Source: UBA4416 sp040387555
GTDB taxonomy: Bacteria > Bacteroidota > Bacteroidia > B-17B0 > Aurantibacillaceae
Length of the DNA stretch: 64,000 bases
NCBI GenBank assembly: GCA_040387555.1
Contig: JAZKDO010000003.1
Span: 124,001-188,000 of the forward strand
Reading direction: 5' to 3'
Every line of letters starts with the position of its first letter. Within the stretch, counting starts at the first letter, position 1. Position numbers and translations under genes: made by a program. The notes below the pieces were generated by a model, which worked only from the letters and a program-made list of their open reading frames with translations, was not told where the DNA came from and made no database searches. Shown here in pieces: positions 25,394 through 33,605 of this stretch.

Positions 25394-26484
25394 GGAGTCT
25401 GGTACTGATCTTCTTTTTTGTTTTCTGTAAAATTCTGGTTTCGCAAAATAAATTAAAACCCGGTTTTGATGCCCAGGAATTTCTTGATGTTTTGCATTTA
25501 GAATGGGCTCATCAGGATAGCGGGAGTCGTTATAAACCTGCTATTTTACCTACACGGTATAAACGGGTACATCGTTCACCCGAAGTTGGTCTGAATAATA
25601 AATTTGATTTTTGGTTAAGGGAGGATTCAGTTGGTATAATCTGTTTAAGATATACTGTGGGCGGCACCAGCTGGCTCGAAAATTTTTATAGCGGCATGAT
25701 AAAGGCAGAGGGAGCACTTCAATTAAATGACAGTACCATTTTTCAATATAAATTTGCAAACGATAATGAAGCGTTGGTGCATCATGGTTGGGTCATTGGC
25801 ATTGGTCACCTCGCCCCTCTAGTTAGCAAAACTATTAACGAGTATTATAAGCAGGGAGTTAAGGAATTTATTATTGTGGGACATAGCCAGGGAGCAGCAT
25901 TAGCTTTTTTAATGCGGTCTTACTTGCAGTACGCCGCTGATTCAATAGTTCCAAAAAATATATTATATAAAGTTTATGGCAGTGCAGCCCCAAAACCAGG
26001 TAATTTATTTTACTCTTATGATTTTGATTTACTGACCAGTAACGGTTGGGCATACCGTATTGTGAATACCTATGACTGGGTGCCTGAAACGCCTTTCTCT
26101 ATTCAAACTATTGGCGATCTTCATCCTATAAATCCATTTGCCATGCGTAAAGAGTTAATGAATCGAAGAGTGAAAAACCCTCTCATTCGCCTTTACGTAA
26201 ACCACGCCATCAAAGACATGGAAGGTGCCGCCCAAAAAACAAACCGTAAATATAAAAAGTACCTGACTAAACGAATGGGTCGTTTCATTAATCGCTCTTT
26301 GGTGCAATACCATTCTCCTGTAATTGAAAAAAGTAATTTTTATATGCCAACCGGAATCCCTATTATTTTGCAACCTGATTCGTTGTATGATGAGAAATTT
26401 AAATATGATGGAAAAAATGTTTTCCTGCATCACATGTTTGAACCCTATATATATCTTACTGAACTGCAATACCTGAAAAAGTAA
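25390..26484 (+). CDS. Exported class 3 lipase-like hydrolase
   Basis: A 364-residue protein with a signal peptide ending near LVSQNK. The alpha/beta-hydrolase nucleophile elbow is VGHSQGAAL with Ser166. A following YGSAAPKPGN and the IVNTYDWVPETPF segment (candidate Asp) match the fungal-type class 3 lipase family. It is predicted to act in the periplasm or outside the cell on acyl esters. It overlaps the thioesterase gene by four bases and is the last gene of the response-regulator operon. Confidence 0.8.
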   Translation: MRSLVLIFFFVFCKILVSQNKLKPGFDAQEFLDVLHLEWAHQDSGSRYKPAILPTRYKRVHRSPEVGLNNKFDFWLREDSVGIICLRYTVGGTSWLENFYSGMIKAEGALQLNDSTIFQYKFANDNEALVHHGWVIGIGHLAPLVSKTINEYYKQGVKEFIIVGHSQGAALAFLMRSYLQYAADSIVPKNILYKVYGSAAPKPGNLFYSYDFDLLTSNGWAYRIVNTYDWVPETPFSIQTIGDLHPINPFAMRKELMNRRVKNPLIRLYVNHAIKDMEGAAQKTNRKYKKYLTKRMGRFINRSLVQYHSPVIEKSNFYMPTGIPIILQPDSLYDEKFKYDGKNVFLHHMFEPYIYLTELQYLKK

Positions 26485-26563
26485 CTCTATCTGCTAAAAT
26501 CTTCAAGTCATCACCTATACCATCCGTTTATCTAAAATCTCTGGTTTGTTTGGCATTTTCTGT

Positions 26564-26571
26564 TAAATTTG
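26564..26571 (+). promoter_or_regulatory. -7 promoter box of the S46 peptidase gene
   Basis: TAAATTTG is a perfect TAnnTTTG match 22 bases before the ATG; TTTG copies at 26545 and 26549 are somewhat close to serve as the -33 element. Confidence 0.5.
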
Positions 26572-26593
26572 CCCGATTAAAAATAAAATCTCT

Positions 26594-28759
26594 ATGAAAA
26601 AAATAGTTCTAGCTCTTGTAATCTTTTCTTTTATTTTAAAACCCGTTGCCAAAGCCGATGAAGGTATGTGGTTGCCCATGCTATTAGGTGAACAGGTATA
26701 TGCTGACATGGTTAAAAGAGGATTAAAAGTTTCGAAAGAACAATTATATAGTATGAACCAGGCATGTATTAAAGATGCCATTATTATTTTTGGTGGCGGG
26801 TGTACTGGTGAAATCGTAAGTAAGGAAGGCTTGATCTTTACAAATCATCATTGTGGTTATAATGCGATTGCCGCTGCAAGCACTGTTGAACATAACTACC
26901 TGAAAGATGGATTTTGGTCTAAATCAAAATCAGAAGAAATTTATGCGCCCGGTGTACATGCTCAGTTTTTAATGAAAATTGTAGATGTAACAGATAAGGT
27001 AAATGAAAGAATTAAAGATATACCTGCTTTGGAACTGACTCAGAAATTACCTGGTATTTTAGTGGAAATGGCAAATAAGGAAACAGAAGGAACTACTTAT
27101 GAAGGGCGTATTTCATCCATGTTCAAAGCAAACCAATTTTTATTATTTGTATATGAACGTTATAAAGATGTTAGATTAGTAGGTACACCGCCAGAAAGCA
27201 TTGGTAAATTTGGAGGTGATACTGATAACTGGGAGTGGCCTCGCCATACCGGTGATTTTTCTATCTTCCGTGTGTATACAAGTAAAGAAGGTAAAGCCGC
27301 TGATTATGCAGCGGATAATGTTCCTTTAAAAGCAAAATATTCTTTACCAGTTTCTATCAAAGGTGTTAAAGATGGCGATTACACGATGATCTGGGGTTAC
27401 CCTGGCGGAACAAACCGTTATGAGACATCTTTTGGTGTGAAACTAAAAACAGATATAGAGAATCCCTCATTAGTTGATCTTCGTGATGCCCGTTTAAAGT
27501 TTATGTTAACAGAAATGAAAAAAGATCCGGCAGTAAAAATTCAATTGGCAGGATATTATGCAGGCGTTGCTAACTACTGGAAATTCTTTGATGGCGAATC
27601 GAAACAGTTGCTGAAATTTAAAACATACGAAGAAAAACAAGCAAACGAAGCTGCTTTTTTAACCTGGGCAAAAGGAAAGCCTGAATTTGAAAATTTATTT
27701 AATGAATATCAAAAAATCTATGATGCATGGCGCCCCTATGCTAAGCAACGTGTATATATGACAGAAGGTATTTTTGGATCTCCATTAATCGCATTTGCGT
27801 CGTCTTTACAAAAACTCGATGCGACCTTAAGCAAAAAAGATGTGAGCAAGGAAGAGATTGCAAAGGTAATTGATGGTGTAAAAGCAGCACGTACTACATT
27901 TATCAAATCTGAAAATATAGTTTCTGATAAAAACATTCTGGCTTTTGTTACAGAGTCATTTTATAACGACATTGATGCTTCACAACATCCTGCGGGTTTT
28001 TATTCGATGATCAATGCTAAGTTTGGAGATTTGAAAACAAAATCGACATATGAAGCCTTTTCAAAATATGTATTTGATAATACTTCGTTTTTAGATAATG
28101 CTAAATGGGAAAATATGATTGCTAATCCGGACACAGCTTCTTTACATAAAGACCCTGCATATATGATTGCAAATGCATTCAATACTAACTTCAACAATAA
28201 ATATTCTAAATTATTCGCTGACTTTAATACCCAAAACTTTTTGTTAGGGAAATCCTACCTGAAAGGAATTTTGGAAATGAATAAAGGCAAGAAAATGTAT
28301 CCTGATGCTAACTTCACAATGCGTGTAAGCTTTGGTAATGTAAAATCTTATTCGCCAAAGGATGCTGTAAAATACAGTCATATCTGTACGTTATCAGGTA
28401 TTCTAGAAAAGTATAAACCGGGAGATTATGAATTTGATGCGCCGGCTAAATTAATTGAATTAGCTAAAAAGAAAGATTTTGGACAGTATATGGATGCAGA
28501 TGCAAAAGACATTGTTGTGTCATTCATTAGTTCAAATGATATTACCGGTGGTAACTCGGGTTCTCCTGTTATCAACGCTAAAGGCGAATTGATTGGATTG
28601 GCTTTTGATGGTAATTACGAAGCTTTGAGTCATAAAATTAAATTCGATAAAGACCTTAACCGTACTATTAATCTGGATGTTCGTTACTTGTTATGGGTGG
28701 TTGAAAAATTAGGCGGAGCCACAAACATCATTAATGAGTTGGACATCAAAAAAATGTAA
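26594..28759 (+). CDS. S46 family dipeptidyl peptidase, DPP7-like
   Basis: S46 peptidases are periplasmic serine enzymes that remove dipeptides from peptide N-termini, feeding amino-acid catabolism in asaccharolytic Bacteroidota. The 721-residue length, signal peptide (cleavage near VAKADEG) and triad candidates fit: His85/86 in FTNHHCG, Asp221 in RHTGDF and Ser655 in GGNSGSP. Residue 673 is Gly (FDGNYEA). In characterised enzymes Gly at this position goes with DPP7-type preference for hydrophobic residues, and Arg with DPP11-type preference for Asp/Glu. It is monocistronic: own promoter box upstream and a strong terminator downstream. Confidence 0.92.
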   Translation: MKKIVLALVIFSFILKPVAKADEGMWLPMLLGEQVYADMVKRGLKVSKEQLYSMNQACIKDAIIIFGGGCTGEIVSKEGLIFTNHHCGYNAIAAASTVEHNYLKDGFWSKSKSEEIYAPGVHAQFLMKIVDVTDKVNERIKDIPALELTQKLPGILVEMANKETEGTTYEGRISSMFKANQFLLFVYERYKDVRLVGTPPESIGKFGGDTDNWEWPRHTGDFSIFRVYTSKEGKAADYAADNVPLKAKYSLPVSIKGVKDGDYTMIWGYPGGTNRYETSFGVKLKTDIENPSLVDLRDARLKFMLTEMKKDPAVKIQLAGYYAGVANYWKFFDGESKQLLKFKTYEEKQANEAAFLTWAKGKPEFENLFNEYQKIYDAWRPYAKQRVYMTEGIFGSPLIAFASSLQKLDATLSKKDVSKEEIAKVIDGVKAARTTFIKSENIVSDKNILAFVTESFYNDIDASQHPAGFYSMINAKFGDLKTKSTYEAFSKYVFDNTSFLDNAKWENMIANPDTASLHKDPAYMIANAFNTNFNNKYSKLFADFNTQNFLLGKSYLKGILEMNKGKKMYPDANFTMRVSFGNVKSYSPKDAVKYSHICTLSGILEKYKPGDYEFDAPAKLIELAKKKDFGQYMDADAKDIVVSFISSNDITGGNSGSPVINAKGELIGLAFDGNYEALSHKIKFDKDLNRTINLDVRYLLWVVEKLGGATNIINELDIKKM

Positions 28760-28776
28760 TAAGAAAACGTTTAAAA

Positions 28777-28811
28777 AAGCCCGGTTAATTTGTTTAACTG
28801 GGCTTTTTTTA
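28777..28811 (+). terminator. Terminator after the S46 peptidase gene
   Basis: AAGCCCGGTT pairs with AACTGGGCTT (one G-T pair) over a 9-base loop and is followed by a T run. Confidence 0.85.
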
Positions 28812-28837
28812 TGCTTTAAAGTGAAAACAAAGAATCG

Positions 28838-28845
28838 TATATTTG
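28838..28845 (+). promoter_or_regulatory. -7 promoter box of the holin-like gene
   Basis: TATATTTG, a perfect TAnnTTTG match, ends 14 bases before the ATG at 28860; TTTA 18 bases upstream is a possible -33 element. Confidence 0.5.
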
Positions 28846-28859
28846 ATTATTAAAAGGTT

Positions 28860-29252
28860 ATGAATTTTATTGCAAAGCTTCTTATTTCCTCGTTCGCTGT
28901 TTTAATCACAGCCTATTTTTTAGATGGAGTCACCATTAGTGATAATCAATTTTACAGTGGTAGTTATCCTGAATTAAATAAATTTTCAACCGCTGTTTTA
29001 GTGGCAGTAGTTTTGGCCTTTCTAAATACGATTGTTAAGCCCATTCTTACTATACTATCGCTGCCCATCACCTTTTTTACACTGGGATTATTTTTACTTG
29101 TGATCAATGCCCTTATTATTCTGTTTGCGGATAGATTGGTGGATGGGTTTAAAGTAGATGGATTCTGGACTGCCTTATGGTTTAGTTTAGTACTTTCCTT
29201 AGTGAGCGGTATCCTTGGATTGATTAAAGGAAAGAAAAACGAGGATAATTAG
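28860..29252 (+). CDS. Phage holin family 4 (PF04020-type) small membrane protein
   Basis: A 130-residue protein with four membrane helices (about 5-21, 43-60, 64-90, 105-122). The segment VVLAFLNTIVKPILTILSLPITFFTLGLF, spanning about residues 55-83, is the hallmark of this family. Despite the family name, members are chromosomal in most bacteria and no phage genes are nearby; the role is unknown. It is followed 12 bases later by the TPR phosphatase gene, so the two are probably co-transcribed. Confidence 0.85.
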   Translation: MNFIAKLLISSFAVLITAYFLDGVTISDNQFYSGSYPELNKFSTAVLVAVVLAFLNTIVKPILTILSLPITFFTLGLFLLVINALIILFADRLVDGFKVDGFWTALWFSLVLSLVSGILGLIKGKKNEDN

Positions 29253-29264
29253 TACATTTAATTA

Positions 29265-31193
29265 ATGATTAGAAGGCTACATTATATTATTTATTTTTTA
29301 TGTGTCGTTTCTGCCGAAATTGTTTGCGCTCAGAAATCCACGATTAACGATTCATTGTTGATTGACCGTTATCTGGATAAGGCCAGCTATTTACAACAGC
29401 TTGATACAGATTCCTCTTTTTGGTATGCCAGCGAAGCTTACAAGATAGCTCAGGAATCGAATAATCTGTATTTGAAAGGCCAGACCTCTTTAGGTTTAGC
29501 CATGATTTATCAGAATAAGACTGAGTACAAAACAGCAGCTCAATATTATAAGGAAGGAATTACTTACGCTGAAAAATTGAATAATAAACCACTTCTTGCA
29601 CAAGCTTATAATGGATTTGGTAATCTGTTCGGGATTCAAAAGCAAATGGCCCAGGCAGCTGAATATTTTAATAAGGCTTTAGTGCTGAGTAAAGAGATTA
29701 AGGATAATCGAAAAGTGTCTGTAATTCTCATGAACCTGGCAAATATCGAATACAGTTATGCATATGCCTCCAACAATTATATAAAAGTTAACAAGGCGTA
29801 TAGTGAAGCTTATAGTTGGGCGATTGCAGCGCAAGATACAGGCCAACAAATTACCTGCCTGGGCAATTGGGGCATGTCATATGGAGATGAAGGTAAATTT
29901 GACCTATCCATTGAAAAACTGAACAAAGCCATCGAACTCGCGACGAAGGTAAACTACCGTTCTGACCTGATATCTTTACATCATTACTTAGGCAGGACTT
30001 ATGGTTTCATGAAGCAACATCAAAAAGCATTGGAAGCTTTCACTAAGAGTGTAGGTTTAGCTAAAGTATTTAAAGATGTGGATTATGAGTCAGAAAATTA
30101 TTATTGTCTGGCAGAAACGAATTACGAAATGGGCAATTATAAACTAGCCTATGATTTTTTTGAAAGATACAAAAACATTGAGGACACCATTTCAAATAAT
30201 GAAATCACGACTGAACTAAATAACATTAAAGTAAAATATGATACAGAGAAAAAGCAAAAGGAAATAGAGTTGCTTAAAGTCAGTGCCAATAAAGACAGGA
30301 TTGTAAAAATCAGTTTAATGGCAGGAGGAGTTTTATTGTTGGTTTTGGCTTTTCTCATGTTTAACCGGTATCGCTTAAAGGAAAAAACAAATAAATTGCT
30401 GGAGCACCAGAACAGTATCATTTCAGAAAAAAATAAGGATATATCGGATAGTATCAACTACGCGAAAAAGATTCAGGACGCTATTCTACCAAGTATCATG
30501 GATATTAAAAAAGTGTTCCCAGACAGTTTTGTATTATCTATTCCGAAGGACGTAGTTAGTGGTGATTTTTATTGGTTTGCACAAAAGGATCATTTAAAAT
30601 TATTTATAATAGCGGATTGTACCGGACATGGAGTGCCCGGAGCATTTATGAGCATGATTGGAAATATCTTATTAAACAATATTGTGAATGAAAGAAAAAT
30701 ACACCGACCCGACTTAATTTTAAATGAGTTAAGAAAAGAAATAATTAAATCATTGAAACAAGGTGAAGGTTCCTCCTCCAAAGACGGCATGGATATTTCT
30801 TTAATTTGCTTGAATACAGAAAATGGCAACCTTGAAATAGCTTGTGCAAATAATCCCATTTGGATTCTGAAAAACGATGGGCTATTGATGGAAATAAAAC
30901 CTGATAAACAACCTATTGGCTACGCTTCTGCAAATCATAAGGAGTTTACGCTTCAATCTGTTGTGCTTGAAAAAGGAGAGGTGATCTACCAATTTACAGA
31001 CGGATATGCTGATCAGTTTGGCGGCGAAAAAGGAAAAAAATTTAAATACAATCAGTTGAAAGAACTTTTGTTGAATATTAAAAATACACCTCTTGAAAGG
31101 CAGGAGGAAGTTTTACGAGAACGGTTTGTAGAATGGAAGGTTAACCTTGATCAGGTTGATGATGTACTGGTTTCCGGAATCTGTTATTTATAG
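29265..31193 (+). CDS. TPR sensor / SpoIIE-type PP2C phosphatase (copy 3)
   Basis: A 642-residue protein with signal peptide (ending near EIVCAQK), TPRs at ~50-310, a membrane helix at ~345-365, a coiled coil with DSINYAKKIQ and a SpoIIE/PP2C domain (~415-642) with SGDFYW, ADCTGHGVPGAFMS, TDGYAD and QVDD. It has the same architecture as the pair at 7922-12150 but is more distant in sequence, with DAILPSIMDIKKVFPDSFVL in place of the YALLAxEDLL version. It lies downstream of a holin-family gene. The ligand is unknown. Confidence 0.85.
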   Translation: MIRRLHYIIYFLCVVSAEIVCAQKSTINDSLLIDRYLDKASYLQQLDTDSSFWYASEAYKIAQESNNLYLKGQTSLGLAMIYQNKTEYKTAAQYYKEGITYAEKLNNKPLLAQAYNGFGNLFGIQKQMAQAAEYFNKALVLSKEIKDNRKVSVILMNLANIEYSYAYASNNYIKVNKAYSEAYSWAIAAQDTGQQITCLGNWGMSYGDEGKFDLSIEKLNKAIELATKVNYRSDLISLHHYLGRTYGFMKQHQKALEAFTKSVGLAKVFKDVDYESENYYCLAETNYEMGNYKLAYDFFERYKNIEDTISNNEITTELNNIKVKYDTEKKQKEIELLKVSANKDRIVKISLMAGGVLLLVLAFLMFNRYRLKEKTNKLLEHQNSIISEKNKDISDSINYAKKIQDAILPSIMDIKKVFPDSFVLSIPKDVVSGDFYWFAQKDHLKLFIIADCTGHGVPGAFMSMIGNILLNNIVNERKIHRPDLILNELRKEIIKSLKQGEGSSSKDGMDISLICLNTENGNLEIACANNPIWILKNDGLLMEIKPDKQPIGYASANHKEFTLQSVVLEKGEVIYQFTDGYADQFGGEKGKKFKYNQLKELLLNIKNTPLERQEEVLRERFVEWKVNLDQVDDVLVSGICYL

Positions 31194-31249
31194 CAGTTAA
31201 AAAAAGTTATTTGTAAATGGTATCTCGTATACTTTAGTAAATTTAATGC

Positions 31250-32824
31250 ATGAACAAACATAATCTGGGAATTATATCTGTATTGGTTGGTGTGGCTTTA
31301 GTCGCACTGATTGCCGTACAAATATACTGGATAAAGAGTTCTATTAAATTAAAGGAAGAAGAATTTGAACGATCTGCAAAAGAGGCTTTAAAATCTACTT
31401 CAAATAAGCTCGAGAAAATAGCAACAGCAAATAAGATCGCCAAAAAAATAAAGCTTAGGAAACAAGGTGTTAGGATTACAAAGCCGGGAATGGTGACGGT
31501 TGGAAATCCAAGTGGAAGCGATGTTCAGGTACGTATTTTTGAAGAATTAAGTACGGATTCTTCCGGCGTTATCACCAGTAAAATGTCACAGAAAGAGTTC
31601 ATCGGCGATTCGGTTAATTCAAAAAATCATTTTCTGCCCTACGAGCTTTTAAATGCTTCCCAGTCCACCTCAAAAAGCATTGAAAGTTTAAGAGATGAGT
31701 TGTTTCAGACAAAGTCCGAGATCGTAAACGACCTGTTTGATGAATTGATCAGCATAAATGTTTATAAAGATTATAAGCCAAAAGTGGATTCTGTAATGCT
31801 CGATACGATCCTTAGGCAGGAACTACTGGCAGAAGGAATCGCTACCAGATTTATTTATTCTATCTCCAGCAGCTTGAGTAATGCCAAAATAAATGGAAAT
31901 TATAAAGAAGCGGAAAAGGACTGTGACTCAACCGGATGTTCCATTAAAATAAACCTTTCTCCCAATAATGTTTTTGTAACACCACAATACCTGAGCGTTC
32001 GTTTTCCGAACCAACAAAACTATCTTTTACGAACCATGTGGATTATGCTTGCCGTTTCAGGGATGGTGATTTTTATTCTCATTTGGGCCTTCTATTATAC
32101 GATTGCAACTATTTCACGGCAAAAGAAACTATCAGTCATAAAGAACGATTTCATCAGTAACATGACACACGAGTTTAAAACGCCCATCAGTACTATATCG
32201 CTGGCAGCAGAAATGCTCAATGATGATTCAGTGGCTAAGACTCCCGAAAAACAACAGAGGTTCTTAAAAATGATTCGGGATGAAAATAAACGTTTAAGTA
32301 TTTTAGTTGAAAGTATTCTGCAAACCTCTATTCTGGATAAGGGAGAGTTTAAGCTGAAACGCACTGAAGTGGATGTTCATGATATTATTAACCAGGCGAT
32401 ACAAAATACCCAACTTTTAATCGATCAGCGTCAGGGCATCATCACTAAACAATTAGGATCAGTTAAACATATCATAAATGCTGACAAGGTTCATCTTACT
32501 AATATCATTTTCAATCTTATTGATAATGCTGTGAAATATACAAAGGAGAGTCCCAATATTGCTGTCTTCACAAAAGACTCAATAAATGGGATTGAAATTA
32601 GCGTAAAAGATAACGGAATCGGCATCAGTAAAGAGAATCAGAAGAAAATATTTGACAAATTTTATAGAGTTCCTACGGGGAATGTTCATAATGTCAAAGG
32701 TTTTGGATTAGGTCTAAGTTATGTACAGGCAGTTGTCCAAAAACATAATGGCACAATTCATGTAGAGAGTGAAATGGGTAAAGGCAGTACCTTTAAAATT
32801 GTCATGCCCTATAAAAAAGAATAA
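31250..32824 (+). CDS. Sensor histidine kinase (RprX-like)
   Basis: A 524-residue kinase with membrane helices at ~8-26 and ~262-285 that bound a ~235-residue periplasmic domain of no recognised family. The HisKA motif ISNMTHEFKTPISTIS holds His307. The ATPase domain has the N box (NLIDNAVKYT), G1 (VKDNGIGIS), F (FDKFYRV) and G2 (GFGLGLSYV) boxes, all intact. The response regulator begins 20 bases downstream. The architecture and pairing are those of the RprX/RprY system of Bacteroidota, but the sensor is too variable to be sure. Confidence 0.9.
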   Translation: MNKHNLGIISVLVGVALVALIAVQIYWIKSSIKLKEEEFERSAKEALKSTSNKLEKIATANKIAKKIKLRKQGVRITKPGMVTVGNPSGSDVQVRIFEELSTDSSGVITSKMSQKEFIGDSVNSKNHFLPYELLNASQSTSKSIESLRDELFQTKSEIVNDLFDELISINVYKDYKPKVDSVMLDTILRQELLAEGIATRFIYSISSSLSNAKINGNYKEAEKDCDSTGCSIKINLSPNNVFVTPQYLSVRFPNQQNYLLRTMWIMLAVSGMVIFILIWAFYYTIATISRQKKLSVIKNDFISNMTHEFKTPISTISLAAEMLNDDSVAKTPEKQQRFLKMIRDENKRLSILVESILQTSILDKGEFKLKRTEVDVHDIINQAIQNTQLLIDQRQGIITKQLGSVKHIINADKVHLTNIIFNLIDNAVKYTKESPNIAVFTKDSINGIEISVKDNGIGISKENQKKIFDKFYRVPTGNVHNVKGFGLGLSYVQAVVQKHNGTIHVESEMGKGSTFKIVMPYKKE

Positions 32825-32844
32825 ACAATAAACACATATAAATT

Positions 32845-33546
32845 ATGGAAAATGTAAAGACACAAATATTGCTAGTTGAAGATGATCCAAATTTAGGAAC
32901 ATTGTTACAGGAATATTTAGAAGCTAAAGGATTTGAAACCAAATTGGCCACAGATGGCAAAAAAGGCTTTGATGCATTTTGCAAACAGGAATTTGATTTG
33001 TTATTGCTTGACGTTATGATGCCGGTTAAAGACGGTTTAACCCTTGCAAAGGAGATTCGTGTAACTGACAAAAACGTACCAATTATCTTTTTAACGGCTA
33101 AAAGCATGAAAGAAGATACCATTGAAGGTTTTAATGCCGGTGCGGATGATTACATCACTAAACCTTTCAGTATGGATGAATTGTTGGCCCGCGTAACAGC
33201 TGTATTGCGCCGAAGCAATAAGCAACGTGTTCACAACACTGAAGATATAAATTTTACAATCGGTAGTTATACCTTTAATTCAGAAACACAGGCATTGGTT
33301 CATGGTGGCGCAGAACAAAAATTGACTACCAAAGAAAGCCAATTGATGCGCTTATTATGCGTTCATAAAAATGATGTATTAGACAGGAACTTTGCCTTGA
33401 AAACCATCTGGCATGATGATAATTATTTCAACGGACGTAGTATGGACGTTTATATTGCCAAGCTTCGTAAATACCTGAAAGAAGATTCTAAAGTAGAGAT
33501 TGTAAACATCCACGGTAAGGGTTTTAAATTATTGGTTAATTCATAA
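32845..33546 (+). CDS. OmpR-family response regulator (RprY-like)
   Basis: A 233-residue protein. The receiver has EDDP, phosphoacceptor Asp56 in LLLLDVMMPVKDG, Thr in FLTAKS and Lys in YITKPF. The C-terminal winged helix (~130-233) has LTTKESQLMRLL and a final VNIHGKGFKLL. It is co-transcribed with the upstream kinase. It resembles RprY in length and in the C-terminal domain, but the regulon cannot be read here. A long perfect hairpin terminator follows. Confidence 0.92.
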   Translation: MENVKTQILLVEDDPNLGTLLQEYLEAKGFETKLATDGKKGFDAFCKQEFDLLLLDVMMPVKDGLTLAKEIRVTDKNVPIIFLTAKSMKEDTIEGFNAGADDYITKPFSMDELLARVTAVLRRSNKQRVHNTEDINFTIGSYTFNSETQALVHGGAEQKLTTKESQLMRLLCVHKNDVLDRNFALKTIWHDDNYFNGRSMDVYIAKLRKYLKEDSKVEIVNIHGKGFKLLVNS

Positions 33547-33564
33547 TAGATTAGCTATTTCACT

Positions 33565-33604
33565 AAAAAGTGGTTTATTTTGTATAAAATAAACCACTTT
33601 TTAT
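33565..33604. terminator. Perfect 17-bp hairpin between the response regulator and murF-alr
   Basis: Bases 33565-33581 and 33586-33602 are exact inverse complements around a 4-base loop (AAAAAGTGGTTTATTTT and its complement). It ends in a T run and stands 3 bases before the TTG start at 33606. It probably terminates the response regulator transcript. Confidence 0.8.
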
Positions 33605-33605
33605 T

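Noticed and set aside
28860..29252. Prophage remnant suggested by the holin-family name
   Set aside because: No other phage genes or attachment repeats are nearby, and this family is widespread in chromosomes without phage.
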